64,000 nt of DNA from Actinobacillus genomosp. 2 (GTDB lineage: Bacteria > Pseudomonadota > Gammaproteobacteria > Enterobacterales > Pasteurellaceae), in contig NZ_CP103807.1 in assembly GCF_029773605.1 (NCBI RefSeq), positions 372,001 to 436,000 of the forward strand, read 5' to 3'. Below are positions 17,952 to 25,764 of the stretch, piece by piece; position 1 is the stretch's first letter; the number at the start of each line of letters is the position of its first letter. The notes beneath the pieces were generated by a model, which made no database searches, was not told the DNA's origin, and saw only the letters and a program-made list of their open reading frames with translations. Position numbers and translations under genes: made by a program.

Positions 17952-18806
17952 CTAGCAAAAACAAGAAAAAATCCCCATAACAGTAAGAGTTTCCGAGTCT
18001 GATTCGGATATTGATGTACCAAAAATTATCGTACCGGCTTCATTGCTTATCGAATGAATTCCATCCAGAATTAGATTAATTTCGTCAAGTTCAAGATTTA
18101 AGCCTGATTGTATATCGATAAGTACAGCATCAACTTGACTGGCACATCTAAATTTAGCCTGTTCGATAAATTTATTTATAATTAATTCTACTCTATTTTT
18201 TCCGGACGCAGATTCGATTATGAAAAATGCGTTATCCGCTCCCGAAAGGATTGAGCAAACATCTTGAATATCAATATTAATTAACCCTGGGCAGGACATT
18301 ATATTCGGTAGGTGTGAAAATTGAATTAATCTTTGTTCAAGATGACTTTTCGCTTCTTGCTCAGCTAATTGATAAATTTCACATTCTTTCTGTAAGTCAA
18401 AATGTACTATGCAACTGTGATCAGTATGGAGTTTTTTTGTACGTGCAATAATTTGAGCATTTTCTTGTAAATATTGGGCAGCAATCACTACAAGCGTGTT
18501 ATTGCTTGTTTGAATCAATGCTTGAGCAATATTAAAGTCTTCTTCATTATCAATATCAACATAGATCAGTAAGAAATCGACACCTTTGAGTAATTCTATC
18601 GCTTTTTGTTGCTGTTCTACTGAGGTTACAAGTAATTTATGATGCGCCATCACTTTACTTAAACGCTGTTCATTGTGATCAATGGCAATATAAAACACAT
18701 TTTCAGCTGGCTTTTTTATCATTTTCTGAATAAGTTTGCCGCCTGATTCGCCAATACCGATAAGGCGAATAATTAGATTATTTGGTTCTTGTATTGGAAC
18801 AAACAT
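17952..18806 (-). CDS. FtsZ/tubulin-like protein, T7-loop type
   Basis: A 284-residue divergent FtsZ homologue. The N-terminal LIGIGESGGKLIQKM (15-29) matches the FtsZ T1 nucleotide loop. Residues 173-205 (PGLINIDIQDV...ESASGKNR) match the FtsZ segment around the T7 synergy loop and keep the N-x-D-x-x-D pattern (N177, D179, D182). IIFGTSISES matches the C-terminal domain. The GGGTGTG tubulin signature is missing; VDIDNEEDFN stands in its place. It is shorter than FtsZ and lacks the C-terminal tail. It starts 17 bases after its partner gene, in one minus-strand operon. Polymerisation is inference. Confidence 0.7.
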   Translation of the reverse strand: MFVPIQEPNNLIIRLIGIGESGGKLIQKMIKKPAENVFYIAIDHNEQRLSKVMAHHKLLVTSVEQQQKAIELLKGVDFLLIYVDIDNEEDFNIAQALIQTSNNTLVVIAAQYLQENAQIIARTKKLHTDHSCIVHFDLQKECEIYQLAEQEAKSHLEQRLIQFSHLPNIMSCPGLINIDIQDVCSILSGADNAFFIIESASGKNRVELIINKFIEQAKFRCASQVDAVLIDIQSGLNLELDEINLILDGIHSISNEAGTIIFGTSISESDSETLTVMGIFSCFC

Positions 18807-18823
18807 ATTTTCTCCAAGGGGAC

Positions 18824-19612
18824 TTATTGTTTATAGATACTGATGTGAAATGGGCGTTTAGCAGTAAGTCCTAGATAATGCTTAATACGTTGAATAATGA
18901 GAGCATTTTGTGTTTGAATTGCACTTTCCATTGTGATTGTATCTGCCAGCCTTAATAAATCATTGTTATTAAACAGCTCACAAATATCACAAGCGGTTGC
19001 TAATTTTTGTTTGGCGAAATAGACCAATCGGCTACGTTTATTACCCTCAAAATAAAAAGGTGTGACGATAAATGCCAAAACTTGACAGCCCTGTGCTTTG
19101 GCCAAACGAGCTATTTCCGGAGCAATACCCGTACCATTTCCTCCGCCTAAACCACAAAATAAAACGATAATATCTTGTCCGGTGACTGCTTCAATAAGTT
19201 GCGGTTCACTTATTTTCACCGCTTCTTGAGCAAGTAGCGGATCGGGGCCGCAACCCACAGGAGAATTGCCTATATGTAGCGTATTAAACGATGATTTACG
19301 TAGAGAAATCAGATTGGTATTGATTAATAGATAATCCTGTTCAGGTAAAACATTTGCTACTTCCATTAAGATATTTTGCCTGGCACTGCCAATACCGATA
19401 AAGCGAATCTTACTTTCAGGCGTAACGGTAATACGATTATTTCTCGGTGTAATTAAGGAGGGTTTTAGGGTGATGATCGGATAACGTTTTCTATATTTTT
19501 TAGGCAATATTGTAACTTTGGGCGATTGACTAGATTGCGGTTGTGAAACGGTTTTAGTTTGTGAGTTTTTTTGCTGAAAACTTTTAAAGAAAGAACAAAT
19601 TTTACGAAACAT
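18824..19612 (-). CDS. FtsZ/tubulin-like protein, T4-signature type
   Basis: A 262-residue protein whose residues 68-220 align well with the FtsZ GTPase domain: INTNLISLRKS, IGNSPVGCGPDPLLAQEA, and the tubulin signature GLGGGNGTG at 154-162 (FtsZ GMGGGTGTG) followed by IAPEIARLAK and VTPFYFEGNKRSR. The T1 loop is degenerate (GIGSARQN) and the T7/C-terminal domain is missing: the protein ends soon after RIKHYLGL. The first about 60 residues are basic and start with MFRKICSFFKSF, which could form an amphipathic membrane-binding helix. It heads the two-gene operon under operator copy 5 and contains an uptake signal near 18990. Confidence 0.72.
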   Translation of the reverse strand: MFRKICSFFKSFQQKNSQTKTVSQPQSSQSPKVTILPKKYRKRYPIITLKPSLITPRNNRITVTPESKIRFIGIGSARQNILMEVANVLPEQDYLLINTNLISLRKSSFNTLHIGNSPVGCGPDPLLAQEAVKISEPQLIEAVTGQDIIVLFCGLGGGNGTGIAPEIARLAKAQGCQVLAFIVTPFYFEGNKRSRLVYFAKQKLATACDICELFNNNDLLRLADTITMESAIQTQNALIIQRIKHYLGLTAKRPFHISIYKQ

Positions 19613-19660
19613 ATTCAGTGACCTATATAACCAAAATGTAATTTATCAGCCGTTATCGTA

Positions 19661-19697
19661 AAAGATTAATGCGACATTTCGTGTCGTTTTGAATCAC
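19661..19697 (-). promoter_or_regulatory. Operator copy 5 inside the FtsZ-like operon promoter
   Basis: CGACATTTCGTGTCG (19672-19686) has two perfect half-sites. On the minus strand it falls inside the 17-bp spacer between a -35-like TTCAAA and a -10-like ATTAAT, an ideal position for a repressor. It is 60 bp upstream of the first FtsZ-like gene. Confidence 0.6.
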
Positions 19698-19784
19698 GGC
19701 GATTATTTTTATAAAAAATCACTCAAATCTGACCGCTTGTTGGCGTACAATAACAAAATTCAGAAATAGATTACGAGGTATAAA

Positions 19785-20828
19785 ATGGCGGAAGAACCGA
19801 TTCGTTTGACGCAATACAGTCACGGTGCCGGTTGAGGCTGTAAAATTTCTCCTAAGGTGTTAGGGACAATTTTACAAAGTCAGCTTGAAAAATTTGTTGA
19901 TCCGAATTTATTAGTGGGTAATGAAACCGCTGATGATGCCGCCGTGTATGATATCGGTAATGGTGTTGGCATTATCAGCACGACGGACTTTTTTATGCCA
20001 ATTGTGGATGATCCATTTGATTTCGGGCGTATTGCGGCAGCAAATGCGTTAAGTGATGTATTTGCAATGGGCGGTAAGCCGATTATGGCGATTGCAATTT
20101 TAGGCTTTCCGGTAAACAAGTTGCCGGCGGAAGTGGCGCAAAAAATTGTGGAGGGTGGGCGTTTTGCTTGTCAGCAAGCCGGTATTGCTTTAGCCGGCGG
20201 CCATTCGATTGATTCGCCTGAGCCGATTTTTGGTCTAGCGGTAACCGGTATGGTCAGTACCGAACAGGTGAAAAGGAATGCTTCGGCACAAGCCGGTTGC
20301 GAACTGTTTTTAACTAAACCACTCGGTATCGGTGTGCTGACAACTGCTGAGAAAAAAGGTTTATTAAAAGCGGAACATCAGAATCTTGCACGTGATGTGA
20401 TGTGTCAGATTAATTTGATTGGCGCACAATTTTCACAATTAGCAGAGGTGACGGCAATGACGGATGTAACCGGTTTTGGTTTGTTAGGGCATTTGAGCGA
20501 AATTTGCCAAGGCTCTAATCTGCGTGCCGAAGTGAATTTTGCTGAAGTACATACGCTAGACGGTGTAAAAGACTATATCGCTCAAGGTGCAGTACCGGGC
20601 GGAACAAATCGTAACTTTGATAGTTATGGGCATCTGATTTCAGCCATGACCGATGAGCAAAAGGCGATTTTGTGTGATCCGCAAACATCAGGCGGTTTGT
20701 TGATTGCGGTACGTCCGCAAGCGGTTGAAAAGGTACAACAAATTGCCAAACAAGCCAATGTGTCTTTATTTAGGGTAGGGCGTTTACTTGAAGCGAACGA
20801 TGCGAAGCCGTTAATTGAGGTCATTTAA
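19785..20828 (+). CDS. selD: Selenide, water dikinase containing selenocysteine
   Basis: Makes selenophosphate from selenide and ATP for selenoprotein and seleno-tRNA synthesis. The ATG at 19785 opens a frame that meets TGA at 19833-19835, codon 17, then continues to 20828. The context HGAG-TGA-GCK is the SelD active site, where E. coli has Cys17 and Haemophilus has selenocysteine. The full product of 347 aa equals E. coli SelD. A SECIS-like hairpin follows the TGA. A catalogue start at 19857 would lose the active site. nudJ and ubiH follow closely. Confidence 0.93.
19837..19884 (+). promoter_or_regulatory. Bacterial SECIS-like hairpin in selD
   Basis: Lower stem GCTGTAAAATT (19837-19847) pairs with AATTTTA (19868-19874) and CAGC (19881-19884). 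The upper stem CCTAA (19851-19855) / TTAGG (19860-19864) carries a GGTG apical loop. A GGU loop right downstream of UGA is the signal read by SelB in E. coli fdhF. Confidence 0.7.
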
Positions 20829-20843
20829 GCGGAAAAGTGAGGA

Positions 20844-21305
20844 ATGAATATGCATAAACCGAATATCACGTTAGCCTGTGTAGTGCATTGCAAAGGTAAA
20901 TTTTTATTTGTGGAAGAAATCGAATACGGTAAGCGAACTTTAAACCAACCGGCAGGGCATTTGGAAGCAAATGAAACGTTGTTAGAAGGGGCGAGTAGAG
21001 AGTTATTTGAGGAAACAGGGATTCGTGCTGAAGCCCAACGTTTAATTAAGATTTATCAATGGCATGCACCTCGTTCACAGACCGATTATTTACGTTTTGT
21101 ATTTGCGGTTGAGCTAGACGACTTTGCACCAATTTCACCGCAAGATAGTGATATTACCCAAGGTTTTTGGCTAAGTTTGGAAGAGTTTAAGCACTTTATT
21201 CAGCAAGAGGGACAATGCGAACGTAATCCATTAGTTAGTCAGTCAATCGAAGATTACTTGAGCGGAGAAAGCTATCCGCTTGATGTGTTGCGTGTGTTTG
21301 AATAA
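20844..21305 (+). CDS. nudJ: NUDIX phosphatase NudJ
   Basis: A 153-residue NUDIX hydrolase, the length of E. coli NudJ (YmfB), which removes phosphate from the thiamine precursor HMP-PP and from nucleoside di/triphosphates. The NUDIX box runs GHLEANETLLEGASRELFEETGI around residues 38-60 with its Glu residues intact. The core family pattern LACVVHCKGKFLFVEE precedes it. The start at 20844 or the in-frame ATG at 20850 are both possible. It sits 15 bases after selD and four before the GTG that precedes ubiH. Confidence 0.88.
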   Translation: MNMHKPNITLACVVHCKGKFLFVEEIEYGKRTLNQPAGHLEANETLLEGASRELFEETGIRAEAQRLIKIYQWHAPRSQTDYLRFVFAVELDDFAPISPQDSDITQGFWLSLEEFKHFIQQEGQCERNPLVSQSIEDYLSGESYPLDVLRVFE

Positions 21306-21314
21306 GAGGTGGAA

Positions 21315-22514
21315 ATGGGCGAACAATTTGATGTGGTTATTGTCGGTGGGGCAGTGACTGGTTCTGTGTTGGCATTGGCGTTAAGCAGCTTATCACAACA
21401 TAAGATGCGGATTGCAATCGTTGAAAAACAGTTGCCTAATTACACGCAACAGGGTGGCTTTGATGCTCGTAGTATCGCTTTAGCACAAGGCAGTTTGCAA
21501 AAATTTGCTCAAATTCGACCGCTTGTCGGCAACTCACTTGCCGAACAAATTCAGCAAATTGCGACACCGATTCAGCAGATTCAAGTATCGGATCTCGGAC
21601 ATTTCGGTAAAACGACATTAAAAGCGAGTGAACTAAATGTAGCACAATTAGGCGTTGTGGTTGAACTTGCGAAATTAGGCAAAATTTTAACCGCTTGTAT
21701 TGAGCGACAACCAAATATTCATTGCTTTTGCCCGAATCAAATTACTCATTTTGAACGGTCACAAACGGAGGTTTTGATTAGACTGCAAAGTGGTGAACAA
21801 ATTCGTACACAATTAATGGTGGCAGCAGACGGGGTTCAATCCCAGATTGCTCTACAATGTGGCGTTGATACCGAGTTATTGAAGGATTATCAACAATCAG
21901 CTTTGATTGCCAATGTAGAAATTAGTGAACCGCATCAAGGACAGGCTTTTGAACGTTTTACGACGCAAGGGCCGTTAGCCTTATTGCCGTTAAGTGATAA
22001 TCGAATGTCATTAGTTTGGTGTGTGAAACAAGCAGAAGATTTGCTGAGCCTTGCCGATGAAGATTTTCTTTCACAATTACAGCAGCAATTTGGTTGGAAA
22101 TTAGGGCGGTTCAAGCAAGTCAGCAAGCGGTTTGTTTATCCGCTCACTTCGCAAAAAGCACAATCGCATATTCATCATCGTTTGGCGATAGTCGGTAATG
22201 CTGCACAATTATTGCATCCGGTTGCGGGGCAAGGCTTTAATCTTGGAATGCGAGATCTGTTTACCCTTGCACAACTGTTGGCAAAAGCCTCTGCAGAAGG
22301 CAAAGACTTAGGCGAATTTGCATTGTTAAATCAATTTGAACAATCAAGAAAGTTAGATCAGACACAAATTATCAGATTAACAAGCGGTCTGGTTTCATTA
22401 TTTTCTTGCGATTTTTTACCGTTGCAAGCGGTCAGGAATTTAGGATTATTGGCGATTTCGCATAGCAAGTTATTGCGAGAAAATATCGCAAATAAAGCGC
22501 TAGGTTGGCAATAA
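21315..22514 (+). CDS. ubiH: 2-octaprenyl-6-methoxyphenol hydroxylase UbiH
   Basis: FAD-dependent aromatic hydroxylase of ubiquinone synthesis, one of the UbiF/UbiH/UbiI family. FAD-binding VIVGGAVTGSVLALAL at the N terminus, GGFDARSIALAQG as in UbiH, VAADGVQSQI in the middle, and VGNAAQLLHPVAGQGFNLG near the C terminus; the Asn in GNAA (others have GDAA) is typical of UbiH. The ATG at 21315 follows a GAGGTGG box and gives 399 aa; an in-frame GTG at 21309 is less likely. A second family member, ubiI, lies at 24504. Confidence 0.88.
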   Translation: MGEQFDVVIVGGAVTGSVLALALSSLSQHKMRIAIVEKQLPNYTQQGGFDARSIALAQGSLQKFAQIRPLVGNSLAEQIQQIATPIQQIQVSDLGHFGKTTLKASELNVAQLGVVVELAKLGKILTACIERQPNIHCFCPNQITHFERSQTEVLIRLQSGEQIRTQLMVAADGVQSQIALQCGVDTELLKDYQQSALIANVEISEPHQGQAFERFTTQGPLALLPLSDNRMSLVWCVKQAEDLLSLADEDFLSQLQQQFGWKLGRFKQVSKRFVYPLTSQKAQSHIHHRLAIVGNAAQLLHPVAGQGFNLGMRDLFTLAQLLAKASAEGKDLGEFALLNQFEQSRKLDQTQIIRLTSGLVSLFSCDFLPLQAVRNLGLLAISHSKLLRENIANKALGWQ

Positions 22515-22520
22515 AAAAGA

Positions 22521-22543
22521 AAAGGACGCATTTAGCGTCCTTT
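22521..22543. terminator. Bidirectional terminator, ubiH / lipoprotein
   Basis: AAAGGACGC (22521-22529) / GCGTCCTTT (22535-22543) between convergent genes. The minus strand has the better T-run. Confidence 0.65.
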
Positions 22544-22546
22544 GGT

Positions 22547-23023
22547 TTATAGTTGATATTTTTTTATTAATTTTAATTTTTCATGTGAGATTTCATTACC
22601 TAATTGGGTAATCATTTTCCCTTTATCTTGAACTGATTGAGCCAAGGCTTCATTAGGTTGAGATTCTAATTTAATCATATCTCTGAAGGTTTCTTGGCTT
22701 AATTGCAAAGCCCTTAATCCAATATTTTTAATGGGAAGAATTTCATTATTTTGGATATCCAAATAGTCTAAAGAAGCCTGAATGGTATCGACTTCTTCTA
22801 AATAATGCTGCATTGCCTCAATTCGGGCATGAGAATTTTTGGCAGTTTCTAACCCATACATTGCAAATGCGGTCGCTTGAATATAATCATTACCGTAAAC
22901 TTCATCCCAATGATGAAAGCGTTGAAAATCAGCTTGTGGAGAGTGGTTTTTTTGTATTGAGGTACAGGCAGTAAGACTTAAAAAAATAACAAAAGAAAGT
23001 ATCGTTTTTATTATGTTGTACAT
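22547..23023 (-). CDS. Putative lipoprotein, short member of a local family of three
   Basis: A 158-residue protein with a lipoprotein signal peptide ending in the lipobox LTAC (Cys at about 20), so probably anchored in an outer or inner membrane. The mature part is helical. It contains ADFQRFHHWDEVYG, which parallels DYKKFQEW in the next two genes, and TIQASLDYLDIQ, which parallels their SLDTIDVKSEE. No known function. It is the most diverged of the three tandem paralogues. Confidence 0.6.
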   Translation of the reverse strand: MYNIIKTILSFVIFLSLTACTSIQKNHSPQADFQRFHHWDEVYGNDYIQATAFAMYGLETAKNSHARIEAMQHYLEEVDTIQASLDYLDIQNNEILPIKNIGLRALQLSQETFRDMIKLESQPNEALAQSVQDKGKMITQLGNEISHEKLKLIKKYQL

Positions 23024-23051
23024 TTTGGGCGGTATTAATTTAATGTAAAAA

Positions 23052-23071
23052 GGCTAGGCAGAAGCCTAGCC
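23052..23071 (-). terminator. Terminator of the Pro-Ala lipoprotein gene
   Basis: GGCTAGGC (23052-23059) / GCCTAGCC (23064-23071) with loop AGAA; the minus strand continues with T5. Confidence 0.75.
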
Positions 23072-23079
23072 GGTAAATA

Positions 23080-23799
23080 TTATTTTTGTGGAGCTGGAGC
23101 TGGAGCTGGAGCTGGAGCTGGAGCTGGAGCTGGAGCTGGAGCTGGAGCTGGAGCTGGAGCTGGAGCTGGAGCTGGAGCTGGAGCTGGAGCTGGAGCTGGA
23201 GCTGGAGCTGGAGCTGGAGCTGGAGCTGGAGCTGGAGCTGGAGCTGGGCCATATTTCGCAGTTAGTTCAGCCTCAATTTTTTGACCTTCCGTTGCAATCT
23301 TATCTAATTGAGCTTGTAATTCACTAAATGCTTTATGTGCTTCAGGTGTTGGATTTTTTGCAAGTTTATCATTTTCAGCAATCATTTTAGCACCTAATGC
23401 CATAGCTTCAAGTGCTTTATCTTTCAGTGCATTTACTTGTGCATCTTTGATATCTAAAGTCGCGGCACTTTTTTGGATATTTTCAATTTGAGCAAGCACA
23501 GCTTTATTCATTGTATCTTGAATAAGTGCAGCATCTTTTGCTTTTTCACCTAATTTTTCGATTTCTGCATTAATTGCATCACCGATAGATTTCTCTTGCA
23601 CTTGTTGCCATTCTTGGAATTTTTTGTAATCTTCCGCACCGGTATCCGCAGCTTTTTCAACTGGTTTTGTCGCTTCCGGTTGTGTTTGAGTTGCTGGGGC
23701 TTGTGTCGCTGGTTCAGTAGTTTTATTAGCCGGCTTATCACAAGCAGTTAAAAACAAAGCAAATAATGCTGTGGCACTAATTTTTGTGAATTTTGTCAT
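23080..23799 (-). CDS. Lipoprotein with a 26-unit Pro-Ala C-terminal tail
   Basis: A 239-residue predicted lipoprotein. The signal peptide MTKFTKISATALFALFLTAC has its lipobox Cys at 20. A linker rich in Thr, Glu and Pro follows, then a helical domain starting DYKKFQEWQQVQEKS shared with the neighbouring gene, then a tail of 26 Pro-Ala pairs, ending in Pro-Gln-Lys. The tail comes from a pure hexanucleotide repeat. Such stiff Pro-Ala stretches often span periplasm or peptidoglycan. Its function is unknown. The whole-hexamer unit means length changes stay in frame. Confidence 0.8.
   Translation of the reverse strand: MTKFTKISATALFALFLTACDKPANKTTEPATQAPATQTQPEATKPVEKAADTGAEDYKKFQEWQQVQEKSIGDAINAEIEKLGEKAKDAALIQDTMNKAVLAQIENIQKSAATLDIKDAQVNALKDKALEAMALGAKMIAENDKLAKNPTPEAHKAFSELQAQLDKIATEGQKIEAELTAKYGPAPAPAPAPAPAPAPAPAPAPAPAPAPAPAPAPAPAPAPAPAPAPAPAPAPAPQK
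23090..23245. repeat. Hexanucleotide tandem repeat (GGAGCT)26
   Basis: Twenty-six perfect, uninterrupted copies of GGAGCT (156 bp). Read on the minus strand it encodes alternating Pro and Ala. The perfection indicates recent slippage or active expansion. The other frames give Glu-Leu and Leu-Gln strings, which are artefacts. Confidence 0.98.
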
Positions 23800-23823
23800 T
23801 TTATTACCTATTTATGTGGAAAA

Positions 23824-23852
23824 AGGCTAGTACCTTTTCGGCACTAACCTTG
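23824..23852 (-). terminator. Imperfect terminator of the third lipoprotein gene
   Basis: AAGGCTAGTACC / GGCACTAACCTT pair with two mismatches, and the minus strand ends in T5. Related in sequence to the terminator at 23052, which fits gene duplication. Confidence 0.5.
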
Positions 23853-23878
23853 ATTTATTTTAGCTTAGATTCGCAAAA

Positions 23879-24364
23879 TTATTTTTCAAATTTTGCTTTT
23901 AAATCAGCTTGTAATTTTTGAAGTTCTTGAGCTGTTTGAGTTAACTGTTGAGTTTTAGCTTGAATTGCCTGTTGAGCAGCTTGATCAGCTGTTGGTGCTG
24001 CCATCAGTTTTACTTGTTCGGTTAAGACTTCGTTTGATAAACCTAAAACTGCTTTAGTTTTATCTTTTAATGCTTTAATTTCTTCGCTTTTTACATCAAT
24101 AGTATCTAAACTTTTTAATGTTTCTTGTACTTTACCTGCGAAACTGTTTAATAACGTTTCTAACGCTTTAGGATCTTTTTGTTGTTGACCCATTACTTCA
24201 GTTAATTGTTTTTGGAACTCAGCTTGAGCAGTCGCTTGAGTTTTCTCTTGCATTTGGTACCACTCTTGGAATTTTTTATAATCTGCAGCAGGATCTGCTT
24301 TGTTACATGCTGTTACGCTGAATGCTAAAAGTGCTACTGCACCAAGTGTTGCTAATTTTTTCAT
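23879..24364 (-). CDS. Putative lipoprotein, third member of the local family
   Basis: A 161-residue protein with signal peptide MKKLATLGAVALLAFSVTAC and lipobox Cys at 20. The mature part begins NKADPAADYKKFQEWYQMQEK, matching the Pro-Ala lipoprotein, and is mainly helical with coiled-coil character (Gln- and Lys-rich heptads). It looks like the ancestral form without the Pro-Ala tail. It is likely a surface or periplasmic protein of unknown role. Upstream, TTCCCTTAAAGGGAA at 24393-24407 is a palindrome in its leader. Confidence 0.65.
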   Translation of the reverse strand: MKKLATLGAVALLAFSVTACNKADPAADYKKFQEWYQMQEKTQATAQAEFQKQLTEVMGQQQKDPKALETLLNSFAGKVQETLKSLDTIDVKSEEIKALKDKTKAVLGLSNEVLTEQVKLMAAPTADQAAQQAIQAKTQQLTQTAQELQKLQADLKAKFEK

Positions 24365-24503
24365 TAGTATTCCTTAAAAATAAGATTAAAATTCCCTTAA
24401 AGGGAAGCTGTTGATTGTACCCGATAATAGACCAGTACTGAAAAGAGTAGTTCAGTAAAAACTTGTATACCTTAGTTGTTTGGTTAAAAAGTAAGCAATT
24501 AGG

Positions 24504-25685
24504 TTAAATACCAACAGCTTGAGCTAAGAAAAATTTTTTCAACGGTGGTAATTGATCAGTTACTGATAACCCGACACCCCTAATAAATTTTTTGAGCGGA
24601 TGATTGCCGTTAAACAGTTGCTTTAATCCTTCCATTGCCGTTAATAATTTAATAGCTTCGGCTTTACGGATTCGTTCAAAGCGGCGTAAATGACGGTATT
24701 CACCAATATCATTACCTACTACTGAGTGTTGTTTGATTTCTTCTGCTAATGTGATGGCATCTGCAAATCCTAAATTCACACCTAGTCCGGCAAGCGGATG
24801 AATAGTATGAGCAGCATCACCAATTAATGCAATTCGAGATTGAGCAAAATCACGGGCGTAACGAGCAACAAGTGGGTAAATGGATCTTTCACTTTGTACT
24901 TCAACCAAACCCAAACGGTTGTCAAAAGCGATGGTTAACGCCCGATTGAATTGTTGCTCATCACACGCTTGTAATTGTTGAGCTTTATCTGGTAGCAAAG
25001 ACCATACGATAGAACAGAGGTGTTGATCCGGTAACGGTAAAAACGCCAAAATACTCTCAGGAGAGAAAATCTGTTGTGCCGTATATTGATGCGATTCTAC
25101 TGTTTTAACATTACATACTAACGCAGTTTGCTCATAATCCTTGCTCGTTAGCGGAATATGAATTTGTTTTCGTAACCAAGAATGCGCACCGTCTGCTCCC
25201 ACCACTAATTTAGCACTAATCATTTCACCGTTCTCTAAGGTTAGAAAAGCACCATTTTCACTAATCCCAATCGTTTGAGGGGCGCTTAAAATGATTTCGA
25301 CATTATTTTGTTGGCTAACTTTTTGCCATAGTGCCGTTTGGATTTGATTATTTTCAATAATAAATCCAAGCTGATGGAGTGCTAATTGCTGAATAGCAGG
25401 ATCATTATTATCAAATTCAATGCGGGCAAAACTATCCTGTTCCCATACCGACATTTTTTGGTAAGGCGATAAACGTTCTGGCGGAATAAGTTGAAATGCA
25501 CCGATCTGTTTAAGCATTTTCTCGCTAGTGGCATTAATCGCACTAACACGATTAGAGAATGTTTGGTCGGTTTTCGGAATGTACCGCTCAATAATTTTAA
25601 TTTGAAGATCGGTATCGGCTAGTAATGCAGCGAGAGCAAGCCCGACCATTCCCCCGCCAATAATGACAATATCTGCTGATTTCAT
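24504..25685 (-). CDS. ubiI: 2-octaprenylphenol hydroxylase UbiI (VisC)
   Basis: FAD-dependent C5-hydroxylase of ubiquinone synthesis. FAD motif DIVIIGGGMVGLALAAL at the start, VVGADGAHSWLR, PLPDQHLCSIVWSL, FNRALTIAFDNRLGL and GDAAHTIHPLAGLGVNLGF; these segments follow E. coli UbiI more closely than UbiF. I start at 25685 (MKSADIVIIGGG, 393 aa), matching E. coli MQSVDVAIVGGG. The ATG at 25715 lies in an uptake-signal-like sequence and would add 10 residues. It is convergent with nothing; it runs in the same direction as the lipoproteins. Confidence 0.86.
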   Translation of the reverse strand: MKSADIVIIGGGMVGLALAALLADTDLQIKIIERYIPKTDQTFSNRVSAINATSEKMLKQIGAFQLIPPERLSPYQKMSVWEQDSFARIEFDNNDPAIQQLALHQLGFIIENNQIQTALWQKVSQQNNVEIILSAPQTIGISENGAFLTLENGEMISAKLVVGADGAHSWLRKQIHIPLTSKDYEQTALVCNVKTVESHQYTAQQIFSPESILAFLPLPDQHLCSIVWSLLPDKAQQLQACDEQQFNRALTIAFDNRLGLVEVQSERSIYPLVARYARDFAQSRIALIGDAAHTIHPLAGLGVNLGFADAITLAEEIKQHSVVGNDIGEYRHLRRFERIRKAEAIKLLTAMEGLKQLFNGNHPLKKFIRGVGLSVTDQLPPLKKFFLAQAVGI

Positions 25686-25764
25686 ATAAGTATCGTATAA
25701 ATGAGAAGCGGTCATATTTAGACATAAATCAGCAAAAATTTATGTCGACTTGACCGCATGTTAA

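Noticed and set aside
23040..23327. Open frames of Leu-Gln and Glu-Leu repeats across the hexanucleotide tract
   Set aside because: They are other-frame readings of the repeat; only the Pro-Ala frame continues into a signal peptide and shared domain.
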